Shown: positions 51,078 to 60,756, numbered from the stretch's first letter. The stretch is 64,000 nt of DNA from Winogradskyella psychrotolerans (GCF_018860545.1 NZ_JAHKPN010000011.1:660915-724914); one strand, 5' to 3'. The notes: generated from the sequence alone by a model not told the origin. Translations and numbers: made by a program.

Positions 51078-52112
51078 ATGAAAGACTTTGTAATCATAGG
51101 AGCCGCACAAGCAGGCCTTTCTATGGCTTATTTTCTTAAACAAAAACAGAAAGATTTTTTAATCATTGACCGAGAGGAAGTCATTGGCGCTTCTTGGCTT
51201 AACCGGTGGGATTCTTTAAAATTATTTACTCCAACCGAGTTTAATCATTTAATAGGAATGCCATTTCCTGCACCAAAAGGGCACTATCCAGATAAATATG
51301 AAGTTGCTTCTTATTTTAAAGACTATGTTGAAACGTTTCAATTTCCTATTCAGCTGAACACATTAGCTGAACATATTGAAAAACAAGGAGATCATTTTAT
51401 CATAAAAACGAGTCAACAAGACATTCTAAGCAAGCATGTCATCATTGCAACGGGTCCTTTTCATATTCCATACACGCCGCAATTTCATAATAAGATTTCA
51501 GAAAGCATTTGTCAAGTTCATAGTAACTATTATAAAACACCAGACCAATTACAAGAAGGACCAACCTTAGTGGTTGGTGGTGGAGATAGTGGTTTTCAAA
51601 TTTTAGACGAAATTTCTAAAAACACGTCTGAAACCACCTATTTTTCTGGAAGTACTGACATTAGAACACTTCCTCAAGAAATCCTCGGCAAAACATTATG
51701 GTGGTGGTTTACAATTACAGGATTTTTAAGTTTTAGTAAAAACTCATGGCTAGGAAAAAAAATTAGTCAATCTAAGCAACCTATTATAGGAACAGACGTA
51801 AAAAGCATTATAAAACGAGATAATGTAAACGTTGTTGGGCACACACTTGATGCTGAAACCGAATGTATAATAACGGCAACAAAAAAACTTACTGATGTAA
51901 AAAATATTGTTTGGGCAACGGGTTACAAACCAAATTTTGAGTGGATAAAAGATCTAGAACTTGCTAAAGATGGTTATCCAAAACACCATAGAGGTATTAG
52001 TACTACAGAAGGTCTGTATTTTATTGGTTTACCTTGGTTACACACACGAGGTTCTGCAACTTTGGGAGGTATAAAAAAAGATGCGGCTTACTTAGCTAAT
52101 AGAATTTTGTAA
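51078..52112 (+). CDS. FAD/NADP-dependent monooxygenase-like protein
   Basis: A 344-residue flavoprotein resembling the YUCCA/CzcO-type oxidoreductases. The FAD loop IIGAAQAGLSMAYFL lies right at the start (note GAAQAG instead of GxGxxG), and the NADPH loop VVGGGDSGFQIL is near 173. VWATGYKPNFEW is the ATG motif, and LPWLHTRGSATLGG the end. The ATG at 51078 places FAD loop 6 residues from the N-terminus; ATG at 51051 and a TTG at 51024 are the longer options. CzcO-like proteins occur beside metal-efflux operons, as here (it precedes one), but the role is unproven. Confidence 0.8.
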   Translation: MKDFVIIGAAQAGLSMAYFLKQKQKDFLIIDREEVIGASWLNRWDSLKLFTPTEFNHLIGMPFPAPKGHYPDKYEVASYFKDYVETFQFPIQLNTLAEHIEKQGDHFIIKTSQQDILSKHVIIATGPFHIPYTPQFHNKISESICQVHSNYYKTPDQLQEGPTLVVGGGDSGFQILDEISKNTSETTYFSGSTDIRTLPQEILGKTLWWWFTITGFLSFSKNSWLGKKISQSKQPIIGTDVKSIIKRDNVNVVGHTLDAETECIITATKKLTDVKNIVWATGYKPNFEWIKDLELAKDGYPKHHRGISTTEGLYFIGLPWLHTRGSATLGGIKKDAAYLANRIL

Positions 52113-52162
52113 CATATTAAATCACTGACATAGAACAATTTCAGTTTCAAATTAGTTTTTAC

Positions 52163-52210
52163 TACATGTAACCTTTATTACATAACTACGTACAAAAATT
52201 TGTATCTTCG
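52163..52210 (+). promoter_or_regulatory. Promoter/operator of heavy-metal efflux operon
   Basis: The palindrome TACATGTA lies at 52163-52170. TACAAA-AA-TTTGTA, a perfect 14-bp dyad, lies at 52191-52204, and its right arm runs into a -7-like TATCTTCG (52203-52210). The ATG of the His-rich gene is at 52219. Such overlap suggests repression by a metal-sensing regulator whose gene is not in this window. Confidence 0.5.
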
Positions 52211-52218
52211 TAAACGTT

Positions 52219-52608
52219 ATGAGTAAGCTAATAGCTCTTACATATTCATTTTTGATTCTTTTTCAAAGTTTCAATATTAGCTTAGAAGATCTTTCTAAGC
52301 TTAGTACGTTATTGGAACATGCGGACTATCATAAAGAGATGTATGGAGATAATTTTGTTCAATTTTTGGCAGAGCATTATGGTGATACAAAAGCAGATCA
52401 CGCTAACGATCATGAAGAGCATAAAGATTTACCTTTTAAAGGCACGCATCATTTTTGTTCTCATGTCATCACTCCCTTTATAACTCCCACTGTCACTTTT
52501 GATTTGTCATACTACGAATTTATAAAAATACCTTTTAACTTTCATTACACAGAATCTCACACCAACTTTGAGAAATCATCTGTTTTTCAACCACCCAAGC
52601 ACGCATAA
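52219..52608 (+). CDS. Secreted His-rich small protein heading the metal efflux operon
   Basis: The protein has 129 residues and a signal peptide (1-20). Its central part is loaded with His, Asp and Glu (HADYHKEMYGDNF, HANDHEEHKD, THHFCSHV), a typical metal-binding composition. The one Cys lies in HHFCSH. It is 65 bp upstream of the RND pump gene on the same strand and likely co-transcribed. I do not recognise a named family; a periplasmic metal buffer or chaperone for the pump is an inference from composition and place. Confidence 0.65.
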   Translation: MSKLIALTYSFLILFQSFNISLEDLSKLSTLLEHADYHKEMYGDNFVQFLAEHYGDTKADHANDHEEHKDLPFKGTHHFCSHVITPFITPTVTFDLSYYEFIKIPFNFHYTESHTNFEKSSVFQPPKHA

Positions 52609-52673
52609 TTCACATTAGATCTAATCCTATTTCATCTAAATAGGCTTCTATTATTTCTTAATTTTTTTGAATT

Positions 52674-55600
52674 ATGTTAGAACACATTATAACGTTCAGC
52701 TTAAAAAATAAGCTGATTATCACCCTGTTTACAGCATTTATTATTGGTTTCGGAATCCTTTCCCTAACTCAAATTCCTATTGGAGCTGTGCCAGATATTA
52801 CCAATAACCAAGTACAAGTTATTACAACATCGCGTAATTTATCTACGCAAGATGTTGAACAATTCATTACCTATCCTGTAGAACTAGAAATGGCCAATCT
52901 ACCTGGAGTGGAAGAAATCCGTTCCGTATCAAAATTTGGCCTTTCTGTAGTTACTATTGTTTTTGAGGATGAGATGGGCACCTTTCTTCCAAGACAATTG
53001 ATTGCCGAGAAAATAAAATCGGCATCAGAGAAAATTCCTCAAGGATTTGGAGCACCAGAAATGGGACCAATCACAACAGGTTTAGGTGAGATTTACCAAT
53101 ACATTTTAGATGTAAAACCAGGTTATGAAGATCAATATTCGGCAACCGATTTAAGAACAATTCAAGATTGGATTGTGAAGCGTCAACTTTCTGGAATTCC
53201 CGGAGTTGTTGAAGTGAATACTTGGGGAGGATTTTTAAAGCAATATGAAGTTGCTATTAATCCCAACAAGCTAAATGCCATGAATATTTCAATTTCCGAA
53301 ATTTATGAGGCACTAGAAAAAAACAACAGTGTTGCTGGAGGTGGTTATATCGAAAAAAACGATAAATCCTTCTTTATTAGAGGTGAAGGTTTGGTAAAAA
53401 CCTTAGATGATATTGAAACTATTGTAGTTAAAAACACCACCACACCAATATACATTAAAGATGTCGCCAAAGTTGGTTTTGGAAGTGCGACACGCTTTGG
53501 AGCTATTACAGGAAATGGTGAAGGGGAAAAAGTTTTAGGACAGATAATGATGATTAAAGATGGTAACTCTAAAGCCATTATCAATGCGGTAAAAAAACGT
53601 GTAGAATCCATCCAATCTACATTGCCAGAAGGTGTATACATCAATGGTTTTTTAGAACGTAGTGAACTCATTAACAAAACGACATTTACAGTTTCTGAGA
53701 ACTTAATTCTTGGTTCGCTCATCGTTATTTTTGTGGTGGTTTTATTACTTGGAAATCTGCGCTCTGGTTTGGTAGTCGCTTCTGTGATTCCGTTAAGTTT
53801 ATTATTCGCCATTTCTATGATGAATGTATTTGGTGTTGATGCTAATTTAATGAGTCTTGGAGCCATTGATTTCGGCATCATCATAGATGGTGCTGTTATT
53901 ATTGTAGAGTTTATTGCTTTTCGAATTATTTCAGAGAATGATAAACTAAAAACACTCAATAAAGCAGAAAAACAGACCGAAATTGATGCTATTACCCTAA
54001 AAAGCGCTTCAAAAATGATGAATTCAGCCATTTTCGGACAATTAATCATTTTGATCGTTTTCATTCCAATCTTAGCTTTAAGTGGAGTGGAAGGTAAAAT
54101 GTTTAGACCTATGGCATTGACGTTTAGTTTTGCTCTAATTGGTGCGATGATTTTGTGTTTAACTTATGTTCCTGTGGTGGCATCCTTATTTCTAAAACCG
54201 CATAAACCCTCTTCAAAAAATGTTTCGGTACGCTTCATGAATTTCATAAACAAAGGGTATCAGCCTATTATCAATTGGTCTTTGACGCATAAAAAAATCA
54301 TGATTGTAATGTCTACAATTTTGTTAGCAACAAGCGTTTTCATATTTAGTACAATGGGAGGTGAATTTGTACCGACTTTAGATGAAGGAGATTTTGTTAT
54401 TCAACCTGTCCTCAAAACAGGAACGTCTTTAGGAAAAACGATTGAAATCACGACAAAAATTGAACAAATTCTACTCGATAATTTCCCAGAAGTCGACCAA
54501 GTGGTTACAAGGATTGGAGCTGCTGAAGTCCCAACCGACCCTATGTCTATGGAGGAAAGCGATGTCATTATTAAACTAAAACCTAAAAAAGAATGGGTTT
54601 CAGCAGCAAGCAAAGATGAGTTAGCCGATAAATTTAAAGAAGCACTCTCTATAATTCCAGGTATGGATGTTGAATTTACGCAACCTATAGAAATGCGTTT
54701 CAATGAACTAATTACGGGAGTTAGAGCCGATGTTGCCATTAAGATTTTTGGAGATGATTTATCCATTTTAGCCCAAAAAGCAAATGAGGTTAAAATCTTA
54801 GTTGAAAATATTGATGGTGCCTCAGATATCATAGTAGAAAAGGTTGAGGGTTTGCCACAAATGAGCGTGCTATTCAATCGCCAAAAAATTGCTCGTTATG
54901 GTCTCAATATTTCAGATATAAATAATTTGATTTCAATGGGATTTGCAGGCGGCACAGTAGGTAATGTGTTTGAAGGAGAAAAGCGGTTTGATTTAGTAAT
55001 CCGTTTAGATGAATCGAGTAGAAAAAATTTGGCCAGCCTTCAAAACTTATATGTTGATGTACCTAATGGAAACAAAATTCCATTAAGCGAATTAGCGGAT
55101 ATCACCTATACAGAAGGACCTGCTAAAATTTCTAGAGACGATACTAAACGACGTATTGTGGTTGGTATTAATGTTAGAAATCGGGATTTAGAATCGGTAG
55201 TAAATGACGTGAGATCCATTCTTGAGACACAATTAAAACTTCCGGTTGGTTATACGATTACTTATGGTGGTCAATTTGAAAATTTACAAAGCGCTAAAGA
55301 CCGACTACTCGTCGTTGTTCCTATTGCATTGGTATTAATTTTTGTGCTATTATATTTTGCTTTTGGTTCAGTAAAAGAAGCGTTAATTGTCTATTCGGCA
55401 ATTCCTCTCGCTGCAGTTGGAGGAGTTTTATTATTATGGTTTCGTGATTTGCCATTTAGTATTTCAGCAGGAGTTGGTTTTATTGCGCTTTTTGGAATTG
55501 CAGTGCTAAATGGTATTGTATTAATTGAACATTTTAAAGCCTTGCAAGAAGCGCATTCAGAAGAAGACATTGAAGCACTCGTAAAACGAGGTACAACAGA

Positions 55601-56993
55601 ACGTTTAAGACCCGTATTATTAACGGCTATGGCAGCTGCATTAGGCTTTCTGCCAATGGCAATTTCAACAAACGCAGGTGCTGAAGTGCAACGACCACTA
55701 GCAACAGTAGTTATTGGCGGCTTATTTACTGCAACCATTTTAACCTTAGTGGTTTTACCCGTATTATATACGTGGTTTATAAATAAATCAACTTTAAAAA
55801 TGAATAAAACAGCAATTACTATCATAATTGGATTTCTATTTATGTGGAATGGCCATGCGCAATCTAAGCTTACCGCTGAGCAAACTTTAGATTTAGCCAT
55901 AGAAAACAACGCAAGTTTAAAGGCATCCAATTTGCAAATTGAAAAAAGCCGTGCTTTTGTAGGAAGTGCTTTTAGTTTTGATAAGACCGAGATCTATTAC
56001 AATTACGACGAGAGTAATGTAGCTCTTACTGAGCCTTTAAAAGTGTTTGGAGTATCTCAAGATTTTAAATTTCCAACGGTTTATTTTGCCGAAAAGAAGG
56101 TAAATACAGCCATGGTTAATTTACAAGAATCTAAGTACAACTTACAATTTCAAAAGATTAAAAAGAAAGTATATGCTAGCTATTATCAACTGCGTTATGC
56201 AAAACAGAAAGCGAAAGCCTATCAGTTTTTAGATAGTTTGTATCAAGATTTTGCTCAAAAATCAGCACGGCGTTTTGAACTTGGTGAAACCAATTATTTA
56301 GAAACTATTACCGCCGAGTCTAAACAAAAACAACTTGAAACCATTTATAAACAGGCTTTACAAGATGTAGAATTTTCAAAAGAGCAATTGAAAGCTATTG
56401 TACAAGTAGATACTTTGGAAATTGTAGATCAAGATTTAGAAAAATTGGAATTGAACAATCCATCACTTCAAAATAATTCTGGTTTACTTTACTTTGAAAA
56501 TGCTAAAAATTATCAAAACGCACTTTATAAATCTGAAAAGCAGAATGTATTACCTGACCTTAATTTTGAATATTTTCAAGGCACCAACGACCAATTGAAT
56601 ACAAATCTCAAAGGGTATCAATTCGGCATAAAAATACCGTTACTATTCTTCGGAAACTCTTCAAAAATTAAAGCATCTAAAATTGCTAAAGACATAATTG
56701 AAGAACAAAAACAAGAGTATGAAATACAGTTAAATGCCGAATACAAATCGCTTTTAACCACACTTAACAAATATAACGAAGCTGTAAATTATTACGACAC
56801 CCAAGGCAAACGTTTAAAAGATGAAATTATAAAAACAGCCAACCGAACCTTTAAAGAAGGTGAAATTGACTTTTTTCAATATATCCAAAGTCTCGAAACG
56901 GCGAAAGACATTGAGCTATCTTATCTAGATAATTTAAACGCATACAACCAGATCGTTATTACTATTAATCACCTTATTTTAAATATTCTTTAA
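52674..56993 (+). CDS. Heavy-metal efflux RND pump (CzcA/CusA type) fused to TolC-like outer-membrane protein
   Basis: A 1439-residue polypeptide. Residues 1-1042 are a full-length CzcA/CusA pump: 12 membrane segments, large periplasmic loops, and DFGIIIDGAVIIVEF in the fourth helix, the DFG...DG...E proton/cation motif of divalent metal (Zn/Co/Cd/Ni) RND pumps; the copper/silver type is different. Residues 1043-1439 begin MNKTAITIIIGFLFMWNGHAQ-like, a signal peptide, and continue as a TolC-family outer-membrane protein (TAEQTLDLAIENNASLKASN and helical repeats). ATG 55800 is thus both an internal codon and a possible start. The adaptor gene follows 2 bp later. Such fusions occur in Bacteroidota. 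Confidence 0.9.
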   Translation: MLEHIITFSLKNKLIITLFTAFIIGFGILSLTQIPIGAVPDITNNQVQVITTSRNLSTQDVEQFITYPVELEMANLPGVEEIRSVSKFGLSVVTIVFEDEMGTFLPRQLIAEKIKSASEKIPQGFGAPEMGPITTGLGEIYQYILDVKPGYEDQYSATDLRTIQDWIVKRQLSGIPGVVEVNTWGGFLKQYEVAINPNKLNAMNISISEIYEALEKNNSVAGGGYIEKNDKSFFIRGEGLVKTLDDIETIVVKNTTTPIYIKDVAKVGFGSATRFGAITGNGEGEKVLGQIMMIKDGNSKAIINAVKKRVESIQSTLPEGVYINGFLERSELINKTTFTVSENLILGSLIVIFVVVLLLGNLRSGLVVASVIPLSLLFAISMMNVFGVDANLMSLGAIDFGIIIDGAVIIVEFIAFRIISENDKLKTLNKAEKQTEIDAITLKSASKMMNSAIFGQLIILIVFIPILALSGVEGKMFRPMALTFSFALIGAMILCLTYVPVVASLFLKPHKPSSKNVSVRFMNFINKGYQPIINWSLTHKKIMIVMSTILLATSVFIFSTMGGEFVPTLDEGDFVIQPVLKTGTSLGKTIEITTKIEQILLDNFPEVDQVVTRIGAAEVPTDPMSMEESDVIIKLKPKKEWVSAASKDELADKFKEALSIIPGMDVEFTQPIEMRFNELITGVRADVAIKIFGDDLSILAQKANEVKILVENIDGASDIIVEKVEGLPQMSVLFNRQKIARYGLNISDINNLISMGFAGGTVGNVFEGEKRFDLVIRLDESSRKNLASLQNLYVDVPNGNKIPLSELADITYTEGPAKISRDDTKRRIVVGINVRNRDLESVVNDVRSILETQLKLPVGYTITYGGQFENLQSAKDRLLVVVPIALVLIFVLLYFAFGSVKEALIVYSAIPLAAVGGVLLLWFRDLPFSISAGVGFIALFGIAVLNGIVLIEHFKALQEAHSEEDIEALVKRGTTERLRPVLLTAMAAALGFLPMAISTNAGAEVQRPLATVVIGGLFTATILTLVVLPVLYTWFINKSTLKMNKTAITIIIGFLFMWNGHAQSKLTAEQTLDLAIENNASLKASNLQIEKSRAFVGSAFSFDKTEIYYNYDESNVALTEPLKVFGVSQDFKFPTVYFAEKKVNTAMVNLQESKYNLQFQKIKKKVYASYYQLRYAKQKAKAYQFLDSLYQDFAQKSARRFELGETNYLETITAESKQKQLETIYKQALQDVEFSKEQLKAIVQVDTLEIVDQDLEKLELNNPSLQNNSGLLYFENAKNYQNALYKSEKQNVLPDLNFEYFQGTNDQLNTNLKGYQFGIKIPLLFFGNSSKIKASKIAKDIIEEQKQEYEIQLNAEYKSLLTTLNKYNEAVNYYDTQGKRLKDEIIKTANRTFKEGEIDFFQYIQSLETAKDIELSYLDNLNAYNQIVITINHLILNIL

Positions 56994-56995
56994 AG

Positions 56996-58141
56996 ATGAA
57001 ACATCTATATATCATATTATTTGCAATGCTTTTTACAGCCTGCGGAAACGAAAAAAGTAATGACCAGGTTGTTACAGAAACTGAAAATCATAATGAGGAA
57101 ACAACCATTACAAAAGCACAATTTGAAAGTGAAAATATGGCTTTTGGAAATTTGGCTGAATTCGATTTTAACGAAGGCATAAACGTCAACGGCATGATTG
57201 ATGTACCTCCACAAAACAAATCTAGTATTTCAACTTTTATTGGTGGTTATATTACTAAAACACCTTTATTAATTGGAGACGAAGTAAAAAAGGGGCAGCT
57301 TTTAGTCACGCTTCAAAATCCTGAGTATGTTGAAATTCAACAAAACTACTTAGAAGTCGCAGAACAATTAAATTACCTAAAATCGGAATTCAACCGACAA
57401 AAAACCTTGTTTGAAGAACAAATAACATCAGAAAAGAATTACCTAAAAGCAGAAAGCACCTATAAAAGTAACTTAGCACATTACAACGGCCTACGTAAAA
57501 AACTACAGATGATGAATATTAGCCCAAAGCGTATAGAACAAGGCACTATTTCACCGCGTATTAATTTATATGCACCAATTGACGGCTTTGTAACTAAAGT
57601 AAATGTGAGTAACGGCACCTATGTGTCACCAAGCGATATCATTTTAGAAATTGTAGACACAGATCATGTGCATTTGGAATTATCGGTTTTTGAAAAGGAT
57701 ATCATGGCTGTTAAAAAAGGACAAAAAATACGATTTAAAATTCCGGAAGCATCAGATGAAACTTTTGACGCAGAAGTGCATTTGGTTGGTACAACCATTG
57801 ATGGAGCGAGTAGACGTGTCCAAGTTCATGGGCATGTAGATAATGAAGAAGACCATTTTATTGTTGGTATGTTTGTAGAAGCTGAAATTATTACGGAAAG
57901 TACAAAACGAATCGGTTTACCAAAAGAAGCAATTATTAATTTAGAAGATGGTGATTATGTTCTGGTTTTTGACGCCGAAGACAACCATAAAATTCATCTA
58001 AAAAAAGTTAAAATAACCACAGGAAAAGAAACCGAAGATATCCTAGAAATTTTAAATTCAGAAACTCTAAAAGACAAACAAATCTTAGTAAAAGGCATTG
58101 GCATGTTACTTAGTAACAGTGGAGGAGGCCATGATCATTAA
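56996..58141 (+). CDS. RND periplasmic adaptor (CzcB/CusB family) lipoprotein
   Basis: This 381-residue membrane-fusion protein has a signal peptide and lipobox FTAC (C16 or so). A beta-barrel/lipoyl region is split by an alpha hairpin (about 114-160): IGGYITKTPLLIGDEVKKGQLLV and PIDGFVTKVNVSNGTYV are the two lipoyl halves. It ends in a His-rich GGGHDH tail, which could hold metal. It joins the CzcA part with the TolC part encoded in the gene 2 bp upstream. Operon order His-rich protein, pump-TolC, adaptor is thus complete. Confidence 0.93.
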   Translation: MKHLYIILFAMLFTACGNEKSNDQVVTETENHNEETTITKAQFESENMAFGNLAEFDFNEGINVNGMIDVPPQNKSSISTFIGGYITKTPLLIGDEVKKGQLLVTLQNPEYVEIQQNYLEVAEQLNYLKSEFNRQKTLFEEQITSEKNYLKAESTYKSNLAHYNGLRKKLQMMNISPKRIEQGTISPRINLYAPIDGFVTKVNVSNGTYVSPSDIILEIVDTDHVHLELSVFEKDIMAVKKGQKIRFKIPEASDETFDAEVHLVGTTIDGASRRVQVHGHVDNEEDHFIVGMFVEAEIITESTKRIGLPKEAIINLEDGDYVLVFDAEDNHKIHLKKVKITTGKETEDILEILNSETLKDKQILVKGIGMLLSNSGGGHDH

Positions 58142-58180
58142 CATAAGACATAGCTTTGTCTAACTTTATTTCTAGTAAAC

Positions 58181-58216
58181 AAAACACCCAAACGTTATAA
58201 AGCTTGGGTGTTTTTG
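58181..58216 (+). terminator. Terminator of the metal efflux operon
   Basis: AACACCCAA pairs with TTGGGTGTT around a 12-nt loop, followed by T residues, 40 bp after the adaptor stop. Confidence 0.8.
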
Positions 58217-58230
58217 GTTTTTATTGAAGT

Positions 58231-58248
58231 CTCCTGCTTACTCAGGAG
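58231..58248 (+). repeat. Dispersed hairpin (CTCCTG/CAGGAG) between adaptor and glyS
   Basis: CTCCTG-CTTACT-CAGGAG is a member of the TTCCTGC hairpin family found before four start codons. Here it lies between two convergent genes, so position before a start is not universal. Confidence 0.55.
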
Positions 58249-58255
58249 TGTGTAA

Positions 58256-59794
58256 TTACATTTTTTGAAGCCAATGCTTCACATCAACCTCAGCTTTAAT
58301 GATATCTTTTAAGTCTTCAATTTTTACTCGTTTTTGTTCCATCGTATCTCTATGACGAATAGTAACCGAATTATCTTCTAAAGTATCGTGATCTACCGTG
58401 ATACAAAATGGTGTTCCGTTTGCATCTTGTCTTCTATAACGTCTTCCAACAGCATCTTTTTCATCGTAAGTCACGTTGAAATCCCATTTTAAATCGTCAA
58501 CAATTTGTTTTGCGATTTCTGGTAAACCATCTTTTTTCACCAATGGTAAAATAGCTGCTTTTGTAGGTGCTAATACTGCTGGTAATTTTAAAACCGTTCT
58601 GGTAGTATTGTTATCTAATTCCTCTTCCACTAAAGCAGTTGAAAATACCGCTAAGAACATACGATCTAAACCGATAGACGTTTCTAAAACGTAAGGTGTA
58701 TAGCTCGCATTATCTTCATGGTCAAAATACTGTAATTTTTTACCAGAGAATTCTTCATGTTGTTTTAAATCGAAATCAGTACGCGAATGAATCCCTTCTA
58801 ATTCTTTAAAGCCAAATGGGAATTTGAATTCGATATCAGTAGCTGCATCTGCGTAGTGTGCTAATTTTTCGTGGTCGTGAAAACGGTAATTGTCTTCACC
58901 TAAACCAAGTGATTTATGCCATTTTAATCGGGCTTCTTTCCAATACTCAAACCATTCTTTTTGTGTGCCTGGCTTAATGAAAAATTGCATTTCCATTTGT
59001 TCAAACTCACGCATTCTAAAAATGAATTGTCTCGCAACAATTTCATTTCTAAACGCTTTTCCGGTTTGTGCAATTCCGAAAGGAATCTTCATACGTCCTG
59101 TTTTCTGAACGTTTAAGAAATTCACAAAAATACCTTGTGCTGTTTCTGGTCTCAAATATAAGTCCATTGCAGATTCTGCAGAAGCTCCTAATTTTGTTCC
59201 AAACATTAAGTTAAATTGCTTAACGTCGGTCCAATTACGACTTCCAGCAACAGGACAAGCGATTTCGAGCTCTTCAATCAAAGCTTTTACATCGGCTAAA
59301 TCTTCTTTTTCTAAAGACTGCCCTAAACGTTTTAAAATTGAATCGATTTTTTCTTGGTAACCAACAACACGTCCGTTAGTAGAAATAAATTCTTCTTTAT
59401 TAAAAGCATCTCCAAAGCGTTTTTCAGCTTTTTTAACTTCCTTTTCAATTTTAGCTTCAATTTTAGCACAATAATCTTCTACTAAAACATCGGCTCTATA
59501 ACGTTTTTTTGAATCCTTATTATCAATTAAAGGATCACTAAACGCATCAACGTGGCCCGAAGCCTTCCAAGTTGTTGGATGCATAAATATAGCAGCATCT
59601 AGGCCTACAATATTGTCATTCATTTGTACCATGGCTCTCCACCAATAGTCTCTAATATTTTTCTTTAATTCTACTCCATTTTGAGCATAATCATATACTG
59701 CGCTTAGTCCATCGTAGATTTCACTACTCTGAAACACGTAACCATACTCCTTTGCGTGAGAGATTACTTTTTTAAATTGATCGTCGTTTGCCAT
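58256..59794 (-). CDS. glyQS: Glycine--tRNA ligase (dimeric GlyQS type)
   Basis: A 512-residue class II synthetase charging tRNA-Gly. Class II motif 2 is in FRNEIVARQFIFRMREFEQMEMQFF, motif 3 in TSIGLDRMFLAVF. The N-terminal SRNWTDVKQFNLMFGT and LRPETAQGIFVNF blocks identify the eukaryote-like homodimer form used by Bacteroidota. The C-terminal anticodon-binding domain spans about 405-512. The -7 box lies only 7 bp before the start, and a T9SS-unrelated hairpin of the next gene lies beyond. Confidence 0.96.
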   Translation of the reverse strand: MANDDQFKKVISHAKEYGYVFQSSEIYDGLSAVYDYAQNGVELKKNIRDYWWRAMVQMNDNIVGLDAAIFMHPTTWKASGHVDAFSDPLIDNKDSKKRYRADVLVEDYCAKIEAKIEKEVKKAEKRFGDAFNKEEFISTNGRVVGYQEKIDSILKRLGQSLEKEDLADVKALIEELEIACPVAGSRNWTDVKQFNLMFGTKLGASAESAMDLYLRPETAQGIFVNFLNVQKTGRMKIPFGIAQTGKAFRNEIVARQFIFRMREFEQMEMQFFIKPGTQKEWFEYWKEARLKWHKSLGLGEDNYRFHDHEKLAHYADAATDIEFKFPFGFKELEGIHSRTDFDLKQHEEFSGKKLQYFDHEDNASYTPYVLETSIGLDRMFLAVFSTALVEEELDNNTTRTVLKLPAVLAPTKAAILPLVKKDGLPEIAKQIVDDLKWDFNVTYDEKDAVGRRYRRQDANGTPFCITVDHDTLEDNSVTIRHRDTMEQKRVKIEDLKDIIKAEVDVKHWLQKM

Positions 59795-59801
59795 AATACT
59801 G

Positions 59802-59809
59802 CAAAAATA
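59802..59809 (-). promoter_or_regulatory. -7 box 7 nt before glyQS start
   Basis: TATTTTTG on the minus strand matches TAnnTTTG and is 7 nt from the ATG at 59794. The transcript would have almost no leader. The -33 region falls in the terminator of the upstream gene and shows no TTG at 18 bp. Confidence 0.5.
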
Positions 59810-59810
59810 G

Positions 59811-59841
59811 AAAACCGCTCTGATTTACAGAGCGGTTTTTC
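59811..59841 (-). terminator. Terminator of coiled-coil protein gene
   Basis: AAAACCGCTCTG and CAGAGCGGTTTT pair perfectly around a 5-nt loop, with T residues on the minus-strand side, 30 bp after the stop at 59872. Confidence 0.85.
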
Positions 59842-59871
59842 AAAAATTATATTGATAATTATACGTCTTAT

Positions 59872-60756
59872 TTATTTTAAGTTAAGACTTGCACTTCCTA
59901 GTTTAACATTTTCATGAAAAACATTTATAAAATAGTATCCTTTTGATAATGGTTGATCGTTATCGTCTGCCATTATAGCCGTACAAATCTCTAGATTTTC
60001 ATTCTTATAATTAACCATTTCCTTATGGCTGTAGTTTAAAGAGGTATTACCAAAAAACAATTCCCCTTTATCTGAAACAACATTACCTTGTGGGCTTACA
60101 ATTTGAATGTAAATAGCCTTATCTCCTTCTAAAGCCAATGGATTTTCGTTCAACGTCATACAGACATCTATAGCATTGGCACGTCTTGCACGATCCGTGT
60201 ATCGTTTTTTACCCGACTTTAATTTATAGGATTGTACGTTAATATTGCTCGCTTTTATAATAGCAGCCTTATCAATTGTTTTGTATAACGAATCATTAAC
60301 TTCTTCTAAGCCATGAATTTTTTTGGTATTATACTTTATAGTATTTAAAGCATAGCGTTTTTCATTCTTCAATTTTAGATTTTCAGAATTTAAAGAGTCA
60401 ATAGTGCTGAGTAAAACTTTGCTCTTAGATTTTAATACGACTAGCTGATTTTTAAACTTGGTAATAATAGATAAATCACTATTTAATAAACGTAACGAAT
60501 CTAAAACATCACTAGCTTCTAACTTTGCTTCTTGAAGTTGAGATGTCATAAAATTATAGTCCTGGCTCAGTTCGTCATAACTTGTTAGTAAGTCTGATAA
60601 TTCACTTTCTATCAAAACTTTTTCTTGTTTTAAGAAGTCTTCATAAGATTCAATGGATTTATATTTATTGTAACTATAAACTCCTAAAACAGTTAAAACG
60701 ACTAATAAAGAACTAATAATTAATCTATAATTAAATAGCTGAGGGTTAACTATCAT
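59872..60756 (-). CDS. Membrane-anchored coiled-coil protein, unknown function
   Basis: A 294-residue protein with one N-terminal membrane segment (about 12-30) and a long coiled coil (about 35-170) rich in Leu, Ser, Glu and Lys. The C-terminal part (about 178-294) is a compact beta-type domain (RANAIDVCMTLNENPLA, YIQIVSPQGNVVSDKGE, GYYFINVFHENVKLG). The domain looks like a flavobacterial-only family; I do not know a name for it. It may span the periplasm. It is monocistronic and divergent from comF. Confidence 0.65.
   Translation of the reverse strand: MIVNPQLFNYRLIISSLLVVLTVLGVYSYNKYKSIESYEDFLKQEKVLIESELSDLLTSYDELSQDYNFMTSQLQEAKLEASDVLDSLRLLNSDLSIITKFKNQLVVLKSKSKVLLSTIDSLNSENLKLKNEKRYALNTIKYNTKKIHGLEEVNDSLYKTIDKAAIIKASNINVQSYKLKSGKKRYTDRARRANAIDVCMTLNENPLALEGDKAIYIQIVSPQGNVVSDKGELFFGNTSLNYSHKEMVNYKNENLEICTAIMADDNDQPLSKGYYFINVFHENVKLGSASLNLK

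Noticed and set aside
53345..54064. 239-codon open frame on the minus strand inside the RND pump gene
   Set aside because: It lies fully antisense to conserved pump membrane segments; its hydrophobic composition is a shadow of the sense strand.
55391..55930. 179-codon open frame on the minus strand at the pump/TolC junction
   Set aside because: Antisense shadow. The sense strand there encodes conserved RND helices and a signal peptide.
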